Of a DNA stretch of 64,000 bases, positions 51,929 through 60,329 are shown piece by piece. The stretch is from Akkermansiaceae bacterium UBA7331 (lineage in GTDB: Bacteria; Verrucomicrobiota; Verrucomicrobiia; Verrucomicrobiales; Akkermansiaceae), in the NCBI GenBank assembly GCA_002471255.1, contig DKPP01000011.1, positions 2,922 to 66,921 on the forward strand. The letters are read 5' to 3'. A model generated the notes under the pieces. That model was given only the letters and a program-made list of their open reading frames with translations, was not told the DNA's origin and did no database searches. How positions within the stretch are numbered: position 1 is the first letter of the stretch; each line of letters starts with the position of its first letter. Made by a program: the position numbers and the translations under genes.

Positions 51929-52564
51929 TTAGGCGAGTTTGGATTGGATGTCTTGTGTAATCAAATCAACAACTTGGTCGATATTCATATCTGAAGTATC
52001 TACTAAACGCGCATCTTTTGCTTGTGTAAGAGGGGAAGCAGCTCGTGAAGAGTCTTTTTTATCACGCTCTGCGATAGAGTCGGTAAGTCCCTCTGCGGCG
52101 CGTCTGGCGGCTCTCACTTCTTCTGAAGCGGTGACAAAATATTTAAATTTCGTGTTGGGGAAAACGACTGTCCCAATATCTCGACCTTCCATAACGACCG
52201 GTTCGCAGAGGTTGTATTCTCTCTGTTTATCGACTAATAAAGCTCTTACTTCCGGAATAGCGGCTATGACTGAAACATTGTCATTTACCTCCGGCAGGGT
52301 GAGTTGTTCTTTTAAGATAGAACCATCGCAAATCACAATTGATTGGGAGCCTTCTTTACCGAATTTCAGCGGGATGGATTTAAGTAATTCAATGACAGCG
52401 GAGGTATCTTGAGGATTGATTCCTTGCTGTAGGGCGTACCAAGTGATTGCACGGTACATAGCACCGGTATTGATGAATGTGTATCCAAGTCGTTCGGCGA
52501 TCCGTTTTGCTACGGTTGATTTACCTGAGGCCGCGGGCCCGTCGATGGCGATTGCTGGGTGCAT
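51929..52564 (-). CDS. cmk: Cytidylate kinase
   Basis: Phosphorylates CMP and dCMP with ATP. The P-loop IAIDGPAASGKSTVAK is at residues 5-20, followed by NTGAMYRAITWYAL, the VVMEGRDIGTVVFP motif (about 121-134), and a lid RRAAEGLTDSIAERDKKDSS with nucleotide-binding arginines. 211 residues. It leads the cmk-plsC-recF operon. Confidence 0.94.
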   Translation of the reverse strand: MHPAIAIDGPAASGKSTVAKRIAERLGYTFINTGAMYRAITWYALQQGINPQDTSAVIELLKSIPLKFGKEGSQSIVICDGSILKEQLTLPEVNDNVSVIAAIPEVRALLVDKQREYNLCEPVVMEGRDIGTVVFPNTKFKYFVTASEEVRAARRAAEGLTDSIAERDKKDSSRAASPLTQAKDARLVDTSDMNIDQVVDLITQDIQSKLA

Positions 52565-52663
52565 ATGATCGTAATGTTGTGATGATTAAGACAGCTCATT
52601 GTACCCTAATAATGCCAAGAATCAAGCCTCTTAACGACTTGGTTATTTGATGAAAATTGAGTT

Positions 52664-52701
52664 TTTACTTAATTATCAAGATTGCTTGATAATTAAGTAA
52701 A
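52664..52701. repeat. Perfect 17-bp inverted repeat between cmk and nrdR
   Basis: TTTACTTAATTATCAAG (52664-52680) and CTTGATAATTAAGTAAA (52685-52701) with loop ATTG. It sits about 60 bases before nrdR and about 100 bases before cmk. There is no T-run, so it is more likely a regulatory palindrome or repeat element than a terminator. Confidence 0.75.
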
Positions 52702-52763
52702 CTATACCACATTTTGTATCTTTTTTTCTTTAGTGACCGCCTATCTTGTGTTATACATATTTC

Positions 52764-53255
52764 ATGAGATGCGTTCAATGCGGATGTCTGGAAGACAAAG
52801 TGATTGATTCTCGAATGTCAAAAGATGGCACGGCTATTCGTCGTCGCCGTGTTTGTACGCAATGTCATTACCGCTATACCACCTATGAACAAATTGAGCG
52901 CACCGAGCTACGAGTCGTCAAGCGCGATAATTTGCGAGAGGCTCTGAACCGAGAAAAGATTTTGAGAGGTTTAGTCAAAGCTTGTGAAAAACGTCCTGTT
53001 AGTATGGATCGATTGGATCGGGCTGTTGAAGAAATCATTTCAGAGTTGCATCGAGATCACTTGAGAGAAGTTCCTTCTAGTGAGATTGGTAAAAAGGTGA
53101 TTGAGAAGCTCTATGCGATTGATCCTGTAGCCTACATTCGATACGTATCTGTTTATCGGCAGTTTCAGAACGTTGAGGAGTTCATGAAAGAAATTACGGA
53201 AATGCAACATAAGTGTACTTATGATCCGTATCAGGGTAAATTGCCTATTCCTTAA
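52764..53255 (+). CDS. nrdR: Transcriptional repressor NrdR
   Basis: NrdR represses ribonucleotide reductase genes when nucleotide pools are high. The start ATG at 52764 gives MRCVQCGCLEDKVIDSRMSK, with zinc cysteines 3, 6, 31 and 34 in a zinc ribbon. The ATP-cone domain starts at about residue 48 (VVKRDNLREALNREKILRGL). 163 residues. A longer start at 52746 adds six non-conserved residues. Confidence 0.93.
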   Translation: MRCVQCGCLEDKVIDSRMSKDGTAIRRRRVCTQCHYRYTTYEQIERTELRVVKRDNLREALNREKILRGLVKACEKRPVSMDRLDRAVEEIISELHRDHLREVPSSEIGKKVIEKLYAIDPVAYIRYVSVYRQFQNVEEFMKEITEMQHKCTYDPYQGKLPIP

Positions 53256-53270
53256 ATAATATTAAATTAC

Positions 53271-53795
53271 ATGATTGGTTTTAAACAAAATCGACCTTTA
53301 CTTCAGCATGGCATGTGTTTGTTTGCTGAATATGGTGATTTTTGGATTTCGGATGCTTTAGAGAAAGCCGCCGAAAAGGCCAAGGTGTCTATACCGTTTA
53401 AATCAGATTTGGTGGAAGCGGTGAAGTACTATTTAGAAAATTTTTGTGATTTGTCTGTTCTTAAAGTAGAAGAGCTCTTTAAGCGTATGCGGAAAATGCT
53501 CAATGAGGTAGGCCTTAGTATGATTGCTAGCCATTTGAGCGTGCAGATCCCACCTGTTGTCATCAATGTGGCAGATATTGCGAAAGATTGGCCGTTTTGG
53601 TTATTCTTCCAAAGTGCTTTGAATCACAAATTGGCCGTGCTTCGTCAATCCGGCATTACGCACTATAGTTTCACGGATAAAAAAGCGTGCGTACTAGCCC
53701 TACAGGGATGCCATAAGTGGAATAAACGATCCCAAAATCTTTTGGATGAGCTTGATTTTATCTTATCCAGATATCAGCCTAGCTTGATTAAGTAA
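53271..53795 (+). CDS. Conserved-looking protein next to nrdR, unknown
   Basis: 174 residues, starting 15 bases after nrdR and thus likely co-transcribed. The sequence is helix-rich: KAAEKAKVSIPFKSDLVEAV (about 32-51), VEELFKRMRKMLNEVGLSMI (about 66-85) and FWLFFQSALNHKLAVLRQSG (about 106-125). It has no signal peptide, metal motif or recognisable domain. A nucleic-acid or nucleotide role by association with nrdR is a guess only. Confidence 0.6.
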   Translation: MIGFKQNRPLLQHGMCLFAEYGDFWISDALEKAAEKAKVSIPFKSDLVEAVKYYLENFCDLSVLKVEELFKRMRKMLNEVGLSMIASHLSVQIPPVVINVADIAKDWPFWLFFQSALNHKLAVLRQSGITHYSFTDKKACVLALQGCHKWNKRSQNLLDELDFILSRYQPSLIK

Positions 53796-53991
53796 GCTGC
53801 CTTCATTTGAGTGCAATTTGGGCGATATTTAAGGTGAATTTTCAGTTAGGCTGTTCGGTTTGCCGCAAATAAGTAAAGTTTTGTTAAGCTTTTGAGTTAT
53901 TTGTATGACAAAATAAAACGAAACAACATATTTATTATAAATAATTTATGTGTTTTATATGAAAATAATGCAAAAAAATAGTTGAACAAGT

Positions 53992-54138
53992 GCTCAAATA
54001 TGGTATTTATAAAGGCACAGACACCACCTGACCAATGGAGGGTGAGAGAGCTCCAGAGGTCGCTCAAGGGTGGTACTGGTTTCATAGGTAGTTAGTTGAG
54101 CCTCGTAGCGATTTATCGCTACGGGGTTTCCTGTTTTT
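53992..54138 (+). ncRNA. Candidate structured RNA of unknown class
   Basis: In a 528-base gap without genes, four nested pairings build one long hairpin: GCTCAA/TTGAGC (53992-53997 with 54096-54101), ACCACC/GGTGGT (54023-54028 with 54069-54074), GACC/GGTC (54030-54033 with 54058-54061) and TGGAG/CTCCA (54036-54040 with 54051-54055). A purine-rich apical loop GGTGAGAGAG and a large central internal loop separate them. A strong terminator follows (CCTCGTAGCGA 54101-54111 with TCGCTACGGGG 54116-54126, then T-rich). A long hairpin with a central bubble recalls 6S RNA; the short length argues for caution. Confidence 0.5.
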
Positions 54139-54263
54139 AGGGTTATTAAAATATGTGAAGCCCTTAAGATTTTAATCATATAGGCATTAAGAAAATGTAT
54201 AGATGCCTATCATCTGAATTATTTCGATACTTAGTGATGAATTCCTGTGTCGTAAATAACAAA

Positions 54264-54295
54264 AAAACCCCGCTTTGTAATCAAAGCGAGGTTTT
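54264..54295 (-). terminator. Terminator of fba
   Basis: CGCTTTG (54271-54277) pairs with CAAAGCG (54282-54288), with AAAACC / GGTTTT extending the base. The A-run gives a U-run on the minus strand. Confidence 0.87.
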
Positions 54296-54323
54296 GGAGA
54301 ACTTAAAGCTTTATGGTATCTAA

Positions 54324-55355
54324 TTAGATAGAACCGTAAAGGGATTTGCCTTCGGAAAGAAGGTCGGAAGCAGCTTCTTTTAAGCGGTTGCAAAGACCGA
54401 TTTCACCCTTTGCAAGATATGTGCGTGGGTCATAAGCCTTCTTATTGCCAACTTCGCCGTCAATCTTGAATACGCCTTCAACGTTTTCACACATGTGAGC
54501 AGCGATTGGGCGGGTGAATGCGTATTGGGTGTCGGTGTCGATGTTCATCTTCACTACACCGTAGGAGATAGCTTCACGGATGTCGGAAAGTTCGGAACCG
54601 GAACCACCGTGGAATACGAGGAGCATGCGTGCGTCTTCACCATACTTGGCTGTAACGGCTTCTTGTCCGTCGCGAAGGATGGTTGGCTTAAGTTTTACTG
54701 CACCTGGCTTGTAAACGCCGTGTACGTTACCGAAGGTAGCTGCAAGCATGAATTTGCCGATTGGAGCAAGAGCTTCGTAAGTTTCAAGCATGTCTTCAGT
54801 AGAGGTGTAAAGCTTGTCAGCTGGGCTGTCAGAGTTGTCAACACCGTCTTCTTCACCACCTACAACACCGATTTCAACTTCAAGGATGATGCCTAATTCG
54901 GAGCATTCCTTCAAGAGTTCTTGGGAAAGCTTAAGGTTGGCAGCCATTGGAAGGGAAGAAGCGTCAAGCATGTGAGAATTGAACAAAGGAGCTTTGCCTT
55001 CTGCGATACGGCGACGAGATTCTGCCAATAATGGGCGGAGGAAAGTGTCTACGTGCTCAGGATGGCAGTGGTCGGTGTGAAGACCTACTAACACGTCATA
55101 TTTTTCTGCAAGACGATAGGTGGCTTCGGCCAAAACGATAGCGCCGAGAGCGGAGGAACCTACTGCAGTACCGGAAGCGAATTTGCCGCCACCGATGGAA
55201 ACTTGGATGATACCGTCGGATTTAGCTTCGGCGAAGGAACGAAGGGCACCGTTGATTACTTCAATAGTGGTAACGTTAACGGCAGGGAAGGCGTAACCTT
55301 CTTTTTTTGCCGTTTCGAGCATTTTGTCGTATTGTGCAGGTGTTGCGATTGGCAT
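54324..55355 (-). CDS. fba: Class II fructose-1,6-bisphosphate aldolase
   Basis: Splits fructose-1,6-bisphosphate in glycolysis or makes it in gluconeogenesis. Start ATG at 55355 (343 residues); the 13-residue longer frame is ignored. Motifs: FPAVNVTTIEVINGAL near the start, the zinc-binding GLHTDHCHPEH (about 93-103), LEVEIGVVGGEEDGVDN (about 152-168) and the VFHGGSGS phosphate loop, with MNIDTDTQYAFTRP after it. It resembles the type A class II enzyme. Ends in a strong terminator. Codon use looks strongly biased towards common codons, as for highly expressed genes. Confidence 0.94.
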   Translation of the reverse strand: MPIATPAQYDKMLETAKKEGYAFPAVNVTTIEVINGALRSFAEAKSDGIIQVSIGGGKFASGTAVGSSALGAIVLAEATYRLAEKYDVLVGLHTDHCHPEHVDTFLRPLLAESRRRIAEGKAPLFNSHMLDASSLPMAANLKLSQELLKECSELGIILEVEIGVVGGEEDGVDNSDSPADKLYTSTEDMLETYEALAPIGKFMLAATFGNVHGVYKPGAVKLKPTILRDGQEAVTAKYGEDARMLLVFHGGSGSELSDIREAISYGVVKMNIDTDTQYAFTRPIAAHMCENVEGVFKIDGEVGNKKAYDPRTYLAKGEIGLCNRLKEAASDLLSEGKSLYGSI

Positions 55356-55466
55356 AACGGGGCGAATTGTATGTTTTTTTGTTGGCTTGGGCAAGACTGA
55401 ACTTTGCTTGCAAATTTTACGGGTAAATCCTATGACTATGAATCATTTTATCTTGAGCCAGATAAA

Positions 55467-55502
55467 CAAAAAATCCCACCAATCGAGTTAGGATGGTGGG
55501 AT
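55467..55502 (-). terminator. Terminator of lysA
   Basis: ATCCCACCA (55473-55481) pairs with TGGTGGGAT (55494-55502); the A-run upstream on the plus strand provides the U-run. Confidence 0.87.
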
Positions 55503-55523
55503 GTGTAAAATGTGATGGTGAGT

Positions 55524-56813
55524 TTATTGAGGGATTGATTCTCCTTCAATTAAATCATTCCAAGTTTGGCGCTTGCGAATGAGTGACCATGTATCGCCAT
55601 CGACCAATACCTCTGCGGACATAGGGCGAGAATTGTAGTTGGATGACATGGAGAAACCATAAGCACCGGCAGAAAGTACTGCTAATAAATCGCCTGCTTT
55701 GACGTCAGCCACTTCACGGTTTTGGGCTAAAAAGTCACCGGATTCACAAATTGGGCCGACGATATCGGCTTGTACTTTGCTATCTGCAGGGAACTCTTTT
55801 ACCGGAATGATTTGGTGATGACCTTCATATAATGCAGGACGGATCAAATCATTCATGCCGGCATCAATAATTTTGAAAGTCTTGGCCTTACCGATTTTTT
55901 CATATAAGCAGGTCGTTAATAATGTGCCGGCATTACCTACGATAAGACGGCCCGGTTCAACGATGATATGAAGACCCAAAGGTTCCAAAACAGGAACGAC
56001 TGCTTTGGCATAAGTGTCGATGGTTAATTGCTCGCAATCATCATTCCACCATTTGCTTTCTCCGGATTCTAAAGATTCTTTGTAAACGATGCCTACGCCA
56101 CCACCGATAGAGAAGAACTCAATACCAAATTCCTCTTTGAGTTGTGCTGCTAACGGAGCTACTTTTTTTACAGCCTCTAAGAACGGAGTCACTTGGGTTA
56201 GTTGTGATCCGATATGCATTTGGAGGCCCTTAAGATGCAAATGAGGTAAATCTTTTGCAGCCATGCGATAGATGTCGAGGATTAGCTCGAAATCGACACC
56301 GAACTTATTTTCAGACTTGCCTGTGGTGATGTATTTGTGCGTGCCTGCTTCTACGTTTGGGTTCACACGTACGGCAACAGGAGCTTTTACGCCCATGGCG
56401 CCGGCAATAGCGTTGATGGCTTCTAATTCTGCGATGGATTCTACATTAAAACAATAGATGCCTTGTTCCAAAGCATAGCGAATTTCCGCAGGGGTTTTGC
56501 CTACACCGGCATATGTGCATTTAGCGGTGTCGCCACCGGCTTTGCTTACGCGGAATAATTCGCCGCCCGAAACAATGTCAAAACCGGCTCCGTGCTGTGC
56601 CATAAGGTTAAGGATGGCAATGTTAGAGCAAGACTTTACAGCAAAAGCGACTTCTGCATTTAAGGGAGCTAAAGCTTCTTTAAGTCTTAAAAAGTGACCT
56701 AAGATGGTTTCTTTACTGTAAACGTAAACCGGAGTGCCCACTTCTTGGGCAATATTGGTTAATGCTACGTTTTCGCAGTATAATTCACCGTGTTGGTATG
56801 AGAATGCGTGCAT
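55524..56813 (-). CDS. lysA: Diaminopimelate decarboxylase
   Basis: Last step of lysine synthesis, PLP-dependent. The Lys of the PLP Schiff base is in the VAFAVKSCSNI segment near residue 62. Further motifs: GAGFDIVSGGELFR, HLKGLQMHIGSQ, FSIGGGVGI, VEPGRLIVGNAG and the C-terminal GPICESGDFLAQ with the catalytic Cys. 429 residues is normal. It starts 2 bases after the stop of the AI-2E family transporter gene, so it depends on that upstream transcript. Confidence 0.94.
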   Translation of the reverse strand: MHAFSYQHGELYCENVALTNIAQEVGTPVYVYSKETILGHFLRLKEALAPLNAEVAFAVKSCSNIAILNLMAQHGAGFDIVSGGELFRVSKAGGDTAKCTYAGVGKTPAEIRYALEQGIYCFNVESIAELEAINAIAGAMGVKAPVAVRVNPNVEAGTHKYITTGKSENKFGVDFELILDIYRMAAKDLPHLHLKGLQMHIGSQLTQVTPFLEAVKKVAPLAAQLKEEFGIEFFSIGGGVGIVYKESLESGESKWWNDDCEQLTIDTYAKAVVPVLEPLGLHIIVEPGRLIVGNAGTLLTTCLYEKIGKAKTFKIIDAGMNDLIRPALYEGHHQIIPVKEFPADSKVQADIVGPICESGDFLAQNREVADVKAGDLLAVLSAGAYGFSMSSNYNSRPMSAEVLVDGDTWSLIRKRQTWNDLIEGESIPQ

Positions 56814-56815
56814 GG

Positions 56816-57925
56816 TTATTGTTTTTTATTTTTGTTGAGGTCAACGATTGAGGGAACTTTCGGGATATCAAACTTCGGTTCGTTTGGACTATCAATTAGC
56901 ATGGCTGCCCACTTTAAGTCTGTGGAGCATTCCAAGCCAAGTTTGATTAATAGAGTGATCGGTACGGCCATGAGCATGCCAATAGGTCCCCATACCCATC
57001 CCCAAAAAATAACGGATAACAATACCACGCTAGTGGCAATGCCAAATTGTTTACCAAGAAGTTTCGGTTCGATACAGTTGCCTAATACCATGTTGATAGC
57101 CAAGTATCCCAATACGACAATTAAACAGGCTGTAGGCCCGATTAATAATAAGGCGATGAGAGCCGGAGGTATGGCGGCAATGATAGATCCGAATGTGGGG
57201 ATGAAATTGAAAGCAAAAGCAATAATGCCCCAAAGAAGAGGGAAATCAACTCCTACCGATTTGCATAAAATATACGCAAGTAATCCGGTTAATCCACTCA
57301 CTAAAGTTTTGATGATTAGGTATTGCTGGATGTTAGAGAGTGCTTTGATGAATTTAAGGATGCCTTCTCCCTGTTCGTCTGCTATACGATTGGCATTTTT
57401 ATTGAATTTAGGACCTTCACTTAAAAAGAAGGTCATCAAAATGAGAATAAGCGTCGTAGTAGCGATGAATGTGGCTGCTTGAGCCATGATGTTAGTGGAA
57501 AAAGAAACGATTTTAGGCGCATCAAGATATGAAAAAATATCGGTTGTTAGTTGGCTGGATATGTTTTCCCAATTATTTTGGACTAAGAATCCTTTGAGTT
57601 CTTCCACTTTATGTTGCGCTAGTGGCACATATTTATCTGTGATGGTTTTTGATAAATCTGCAGCAAGAATGTAGCCGATAAATCCTAAGACACCCAAAAC
57701 GGCAAAATCAACCACAACTGTAAAAAATACGGCTAGCCAATGTGGAAATTTGAGAAATTTTTTCAGAAAATTCGTAACCGGATAACTCACAATGGCGAAA
57801 AAACAGGCAAGTACGATAGGTAGTAACATTCCTTTGCCAGCTTGTAATCCTGCTATGATGACGATACCGCTGGCGATGGTTAAGAGGGCTTTTAACCCAT
57901 TTTTTTGAGTGTGTTTTGTGGGCAT
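56816..57925 (-). CDS. AI-2E family transporter (PerM/YdiK type)
   Basis: 369 residues, eight predicted membrane helices, including the N-terminal block GLQAGKGMLLPIVLACFFAI and the C-terminal GWVWGPIGMLMAVPITLLIK. The family includes autoinducer-2 exporters and Na+/H+ or cation-related members; the actual substrate is unknown. Gene order with lysA (2-base gap) suggests co-transcription. No autoinducer synthase is in the window. Confidence 0.87.
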   Translation of the reverse strand: MPTKHTQKNGLKALLTIASGIVIIAGLQAGKGMLLPIVLACFFAIVSYPVTNFLKKFLKFPHWLAVFFTVVVDFAVLGVLGFIGYILAADLSKTITDKYVPLAQHKVEELKGFLVQNNWENISSQLTTDIFSYLDAPKIVSFSTNIMAQAATFIATTTLILILMTFFLSEGPKFNKNANRIADEQGEGILKFIKALSNIQQYLIIKTLVSGLTGLLAYILCKSVGVDFPLLWGIIAFAFNFIPTFGSIIAAIPPALIALLLIGPTACLIVVLGYLAINMVLGNCIEPKLLGKQFGIATSVVLLSVIFWGWVWGPIGMLMAVPITLLIKLGLECSTDLKWAAMLIDSPNEPKFDIPKVPSIVDLNKNKKQ

Positions 57926-58110
57926 ATGTCAGAGAGCGTTTTGTGCTAAAGACGGGATGTAAGGTGACATATTGCAACAATCCTGGCAATACTAAATGAA
58001 ATAAGTATGGATTTCTTTGATACAAAAGGAGCAAGGCTCATTACCCCATTACATTTTTTATTCAAATAATGGTAAAAATGTGCAAACGCCAAATGATTGA
58101 TAATCTCGTT

Positions 58111-58761
58111 TTACAATGATTTTAGTAAGGGTAAAACCTCTGAAAAATCATTTAGCACATAATCTGCACAAGCTTGTCGTAAGGCTAAGGCATCTCCCGT
58201 TTCAGCCCAAGCTGCACCTACGATGCGGATTGGTACCTTTTTGCATGCGATAACATCCGCCACGGCATCGCCTAAATAGATGGCATGATTGGCATCAATA
58301 CCCGTATCTTGCAAAATTCGTTCGATACATAGATCTTTGATGACTCCTTGAGGTGAACCATAACCAAAATATTCAAAATATGATTCGAGACCAAAAGCTT
58401 TTAGTGTGATATCAGCCGTTCCTATCGCCTTTCCTGTCACGAGAGCCAATCTGACACCGGATTGTTTTAAAGAATCTAGCAACTCGATAGCACCCGGGAA
58501 TGGTTTTGGTGCCATGGCAGGGTGCAATTCTTGATAGATTCGCTCAAACTCGCTGGCAGCATATTGTACTGTTTGTGTATCTGCTTCAGGGAGTAAATTG
58601 GCTAAGACGCCGACTTCATCGACGCCAAATTGATTTAGAATTTCTTCATCACTATAGGTCAAGCCCCCTATTTGTTTGGCGGCTTGACGAAAAGCTTCGA
58701 TGCACAAAGGTAAAGTATCTCCTAATGTGCCATCCAAATCAAAAATAGCCAATTTTAACAT
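58111..58761 (-). CDS. HAD-family phosphatase (phosphoglycolate phosphatase-like)
   Basis: 216 residues. HAD motif I AIFDLDGTLGDT has Asp8 and Asp10; motif II is LALVTGKAIG, motif III has a Lys near ESYFEYFGYGSPQGVIKD, and motif IV is IYLGDAVADV. The cap domain (about 17-85) is of the helical C1 type, as in phosphoglycolate phosphatases and beta-phosphoglucomutases. The substrate cannot be fixed. It lies 10 bases downstream of thiG. Confidence 0.86.
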   Translation of the reverse strand: MLKLAIFDLDGTLGDTLPLCIEAFRQAAKQIGGLTYSDEEILNQFGVDEVGVLANLLPEADTQTVQYAASEFERIYQELHPAMAPKPFPGAIELLDSLKQSGVRLALVTGKAIGTADITLKAFGLESYFEYFGYGSPQGVIKDLCIERILQDTGIDANHAIYLGDAVADVIACKKVPIRIVGAAWAETGDALALRQACADYVLNDFSEVLPLLKSL

Positions 58762-58771
58762 AATTATTCTG

Positions 58772-59569
58772 TTATGAACGTTTTAAGAAAGCGGTTAATG
58801 GGCTAGTTGCGCTTGCTTTTTGTGTTCTGGAAGCAAGACCTGCCAAGAAGCCTAAACGACCGGCTTGAGTTGCTTGAGCAAAAGCCGCTGCCATAGCAAC
58901 CGGATTTTGTGCTGCAGCAACTGCCGTGTTGATCAATACGGCATCAGCCCCTAATTCCATGGCTTGAGCCGCATGACTTGGTGCGCCTAGACCGGCATCT
59001 ACCACGACAGGTACGATAGCTTGCTCAATGATGATCTGAATGAGTTCTTTAGTTACGACGCCTTGGTTAGAGCCAATTGGTGCGCCAAGAGGCATCACGG
59101 CAGCAGTACCTACTTCTTGTAATCTTTTTGCTAAAACGGGGTCAGCATTGATATAAGGAAGTACGGTAAATCCTTCCTTCACTAAAATTTCAGAAGCCTT
59201 GAGAGTCTCGATCGGATCGGGCATTAAATAATTGGCATCCGGATGGATTTCTAACTTAATCCATTTAGGTAAACCGGCTGCAGCAGCCAATCGGGCAATA
59301 CGGACAGCTTCTTCAGCTGTGTTGGCTCCGCTAGTGTTGGGCAAAATCAAGTATTTGTCCGGATCAATGAACTCCAAAATATTTGCGGACGGATCATTTT
59401 GACCACTTAAGTTAGCTCGGCGTAAGGCTACGGTTACGACTTGTGTCCCTGAACTAGCCAAAGAGTCTCGCATGGTTTCGTTCGAAGAGAACTTGCCGGT
59501 TCCCATCAATAAGCGTGAGGAAAAATCACGGTCGGCAATGCGTAATGGTGTGTCGTTCATCTTGGGCAT
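58772..59569 (-). CDS. thiG: Thiazole synthase
   Basis: Builds the thiazole ring of thiamine. The N-terminus has FSSRLLMGTGKFSSNETMRD, followed by TQVVTVALRRANLS, ILPNTSGANTAEEAVRIARL, KLEIHPDANYLMPD with the catalytic Lys, and VDAGLGAPSHAAQAMELGAD with VLINTAVAAAQNPVAM. 265 residues. No thiS, thiF or thiH lies beside it and no TPP riboswitch is visible upstream, so it is isolated from the rest of the pathway. Confidence 0.93.
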   Translation of the reverse strand: MPKMNDTPLRIADRDFSSRLLMGTGKFSSNETMRDSLASSGTQVVTVALRRANLSGQNDPSANILEFIDPDKYLILPNTSGANTAEEAVRIARLAAAAGLPKWIKLEIHPDANYLMPDPIETLKASEILVKEGFTVLPYINADPVLAKRLQEVGTAAVMPLGAPIGSNQGVVTKELIQIIIEQAIVPVVVDAGLGAPSHAAQAMELGADAVLINTAVAAAQNPVAMAAAFAQATQAGRLGFLAGLASRTQKASATSPLTAFLKRS

Positions 59570-59638
59570 AGTGTACGCCTCTTCTTATTCTCGCGCAAGG
59601 GAGAATCCGTGGGGTGACAAAGCGGGGCGCAAATGAGC

Positions 59639-60274
59639 TTATTGTAAAGCTTTTGGAGAGCCCAAAATTTCTTTAAAGAGAACGGCTGTTTTTAAAGCGT
59701 TAGGATGTTGCATCCATGTCTTTAACTCTTTGCCTGACATGTGATGGCTATGGCGGGAATGGCTCATTTTAGTCACACTCGTCTGAGCTTTAGATGATTG
59801 AGTCTTGTTTGTTTTCAAGCTGGCTAATGCCGCTTTTTCAGCATCTGATAAATTTTGTAGAGACGCTGCAGCTTGTTGCTCCGCATGAGCAATGGCATCG
59901 GGGCTATAAGGATTTGGTGCCGAATAACTAGGTTGTGGTGCTACGTTTTGTACGGGAAGAGGTGCAGGAGCCGGAGCCGTTTGAGGTTGTCTATCGTAAG
60001 GCTGCGACATAGTGGCTTGTCGAGGAGTCTCAGCTTTGTTTAAGACTGTTTTTGGCGCAGTGCGTTTTTTTTGGTAATTACCCGGAAGCGGTTGAGTAGG
60101 GTAATCCGGTCTTCTTTGCCTAGGAGTAGGGCGAGGAAGATTGGTGTTTTCCTCTTGCTCTTCCTTGCTTTTTTTCATGTATTCAAAAAGCTTTTGCAGA
60201 CCGGCAATAGCGCCGATGACGATTAGGAAAATAATATCGCCACTAATTTCTGCTATGATAGGGAAAGGATACAT
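59639..60274 (-). CDS. Membrane-anchored, low-complexity protein beside floA
   Basis: 211 residues. The N-terminal segment (about 10-30, DIIFLIVIGAIAGLQKLFEY) is a membrane helix. It is followed by a Pro/Gln/Ala-rich low-complexity part (PAPAPLPVQNVAPQPSYSAP) and a C-terminal helical part (SGKELKTWMQHPNALKTAVL then FKEILGSP). The latter resembles the end of small proteins encoded next to flotillin-like floA in the Planctomycetes-Verrucomicrobia group. A role in membrane organisation with FloA is inferred from position. Confidence 0.65.
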   Translation of the reverse strand: MYPFPIIAEISGDIIFLIVIGAIAGLQKLFEYMKKSKEEQEENTNLPRPTPRQRRPDYPTQPLPGNYQKKRTAPKTVLNKAETPRQATMSQPYDRQPQTAPAPAPLPVQNVAPQPSYSAPNPYSPDAIAHAEQQAAASLQNLSDAEKAALASLKTNKTQSSKAQTSVTKMSHSRHSHHMSGKELKTWMQHPNALKTAVLFKEILGSPKALQ

Positions 60275-60289
60275 ATAAAAGCAAGAGTG

Positions 60290-60317
60290 CCCTGTCGAAT
60301 CATAAGAAACGACAGGG
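60290..60317 (-). terminator. Hairpin between floA and the next gene
   Basis: CCCTGTCG (60290-60297) pairs with CGACAGGG (60310-60317). There is no T-run, so it may only attenuate or stabilise. Confidence 0.4.
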
Positions 60318-60329
60318 ATAATGAATCAA

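Noticed and set aside
54066..54079. AAGGGTGGTACTGG looks like a T-box antiterminator sequence
   Set aside because: No aminoacyl-tRNA synthetase or amino-acid gene lies downstream on this strand; the segment pairs with upstream bases in another fold, and no Stem I-like structure was found.
59570..59638. TPP riboswitch before thiG
   Set aside because: The 69-base gap contains none of the conserved THI-box segments.
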